Source of the DNA: a bacterium
GTDB lineage: Bacteria; Bdellovibrionota_B; Oligoflexia; Silvanigrellales; Silvanigrellaceae
Assembly (NCBI GenBank): GCA_009918675.1
Contig: RGDM01000015.1
Span: 1-64,000 of the forward strand
DNA: 64,000 nt
Direction: 5' to 3'
The notes beneath the pieces were generated by a model, which did no database searches, was not told where the DNA came from, and was given only the letters and a program-made list of their open reading frames with translations. Shown here in pieces: positions 63,953 to 64,000 of this stretch; position 1 is the first letter of the stretch; each line of letters starts with the position of its first letter. The translations under genes and the position numbers were made by a program.

Positions 63953-64000
63953 AAAATTTCCAACTTCCATTCAAGAATGGTGGGAGAAATCAATGAGCCA

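Overview
The window is a bacterial chromosome segment of roughly even GC, densely coded on both strands. The envelope is clearly diderm: Tat, Mla, outer-membrane barrels, many secreted TPR proteins and lipoproteins, and a Wzx/Wzy-type polysaccharide locus. A Glt/Agl-like set of TPR and barrel proteins and a one-cysteine DksA suggest the former Deltaproteobacteria (Bdellovibrionota, Oligoflexia or Myxococcota). That placement is inference. I saw no tRNA, rRNA, CRISPR array or insertion sequence.

Layout. 0.2-6 kb: tatA, two ArsA/Get3-like ATPases and mlaE-mlaF-mlaD, joined by stop/start overlaps up to mlaE. MlaD has a long helical stalk and a barrel-like C-terminus. 6-13.3 kb: an envelope operon of one small barrel, two periplasmic TPR proteins, a TPR lipoprotein and a small anchored protein. 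13.4-20.5 kb: a DksA-like factor, ferredoxin-dapF, a protein with zinc fingers at both ends, a PhnD-like binding protein behind an RBS-sequestering hairpin, a family-5 uracil-DNA glycosylase and two secreted unknowns. 20.5-33 kb: a 1,093-residue TPR protein, a DUF4360-like secreted protein, an S51 peptidase, a dienelactone hydrolase, a DISM-PP2C signalling protein, a secreted pair including a trypsin-like lipoprotein, and a PafA-like phosphatase.

33-51 kb is an exopolysaccharide locus built as two convergent operons whose stop codons lie one base apart. The plus arm carries an OpgC-like acyltransferase, priming sugar transferase, glycosyltransferase, Wza-like exporter, Wzz-like chain-length protein, Wzy and another glycosyltransferase. 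The minus arm carries GT2, a hexapeptide acyltransferase and three multi-domain proteins (GT4-TM-GH123/DUF4091, GT2-Wzx, ATP-grasp-LMW phosphatase), with a polysaccharide deacetylase between the last two. Together they could prime, assemble, flip, polymerise, modify, trim and export a polymer.

51-64 kb: a secreted unknown, an HDAC-like deacetylase, a tyrosine recombinase, a FadL-like barrel, an NlpC/P60-like protein, an HTH protein, a lipoprotein, a CLC of the fluoride-antiporter type, a second O-antigen ligase/polymerase, a bacterioferritin-fold protein lacking metal and haem ligands, and fusA.

The strongest leads are the GT4-GH123 fusion, the ATP-grasp-phosphatase fusion, the ArsA-like pair with complementary P-loop defects, the hairpin before the PhnD-like gene, and the degenerate bacterioferritin beside fusA.
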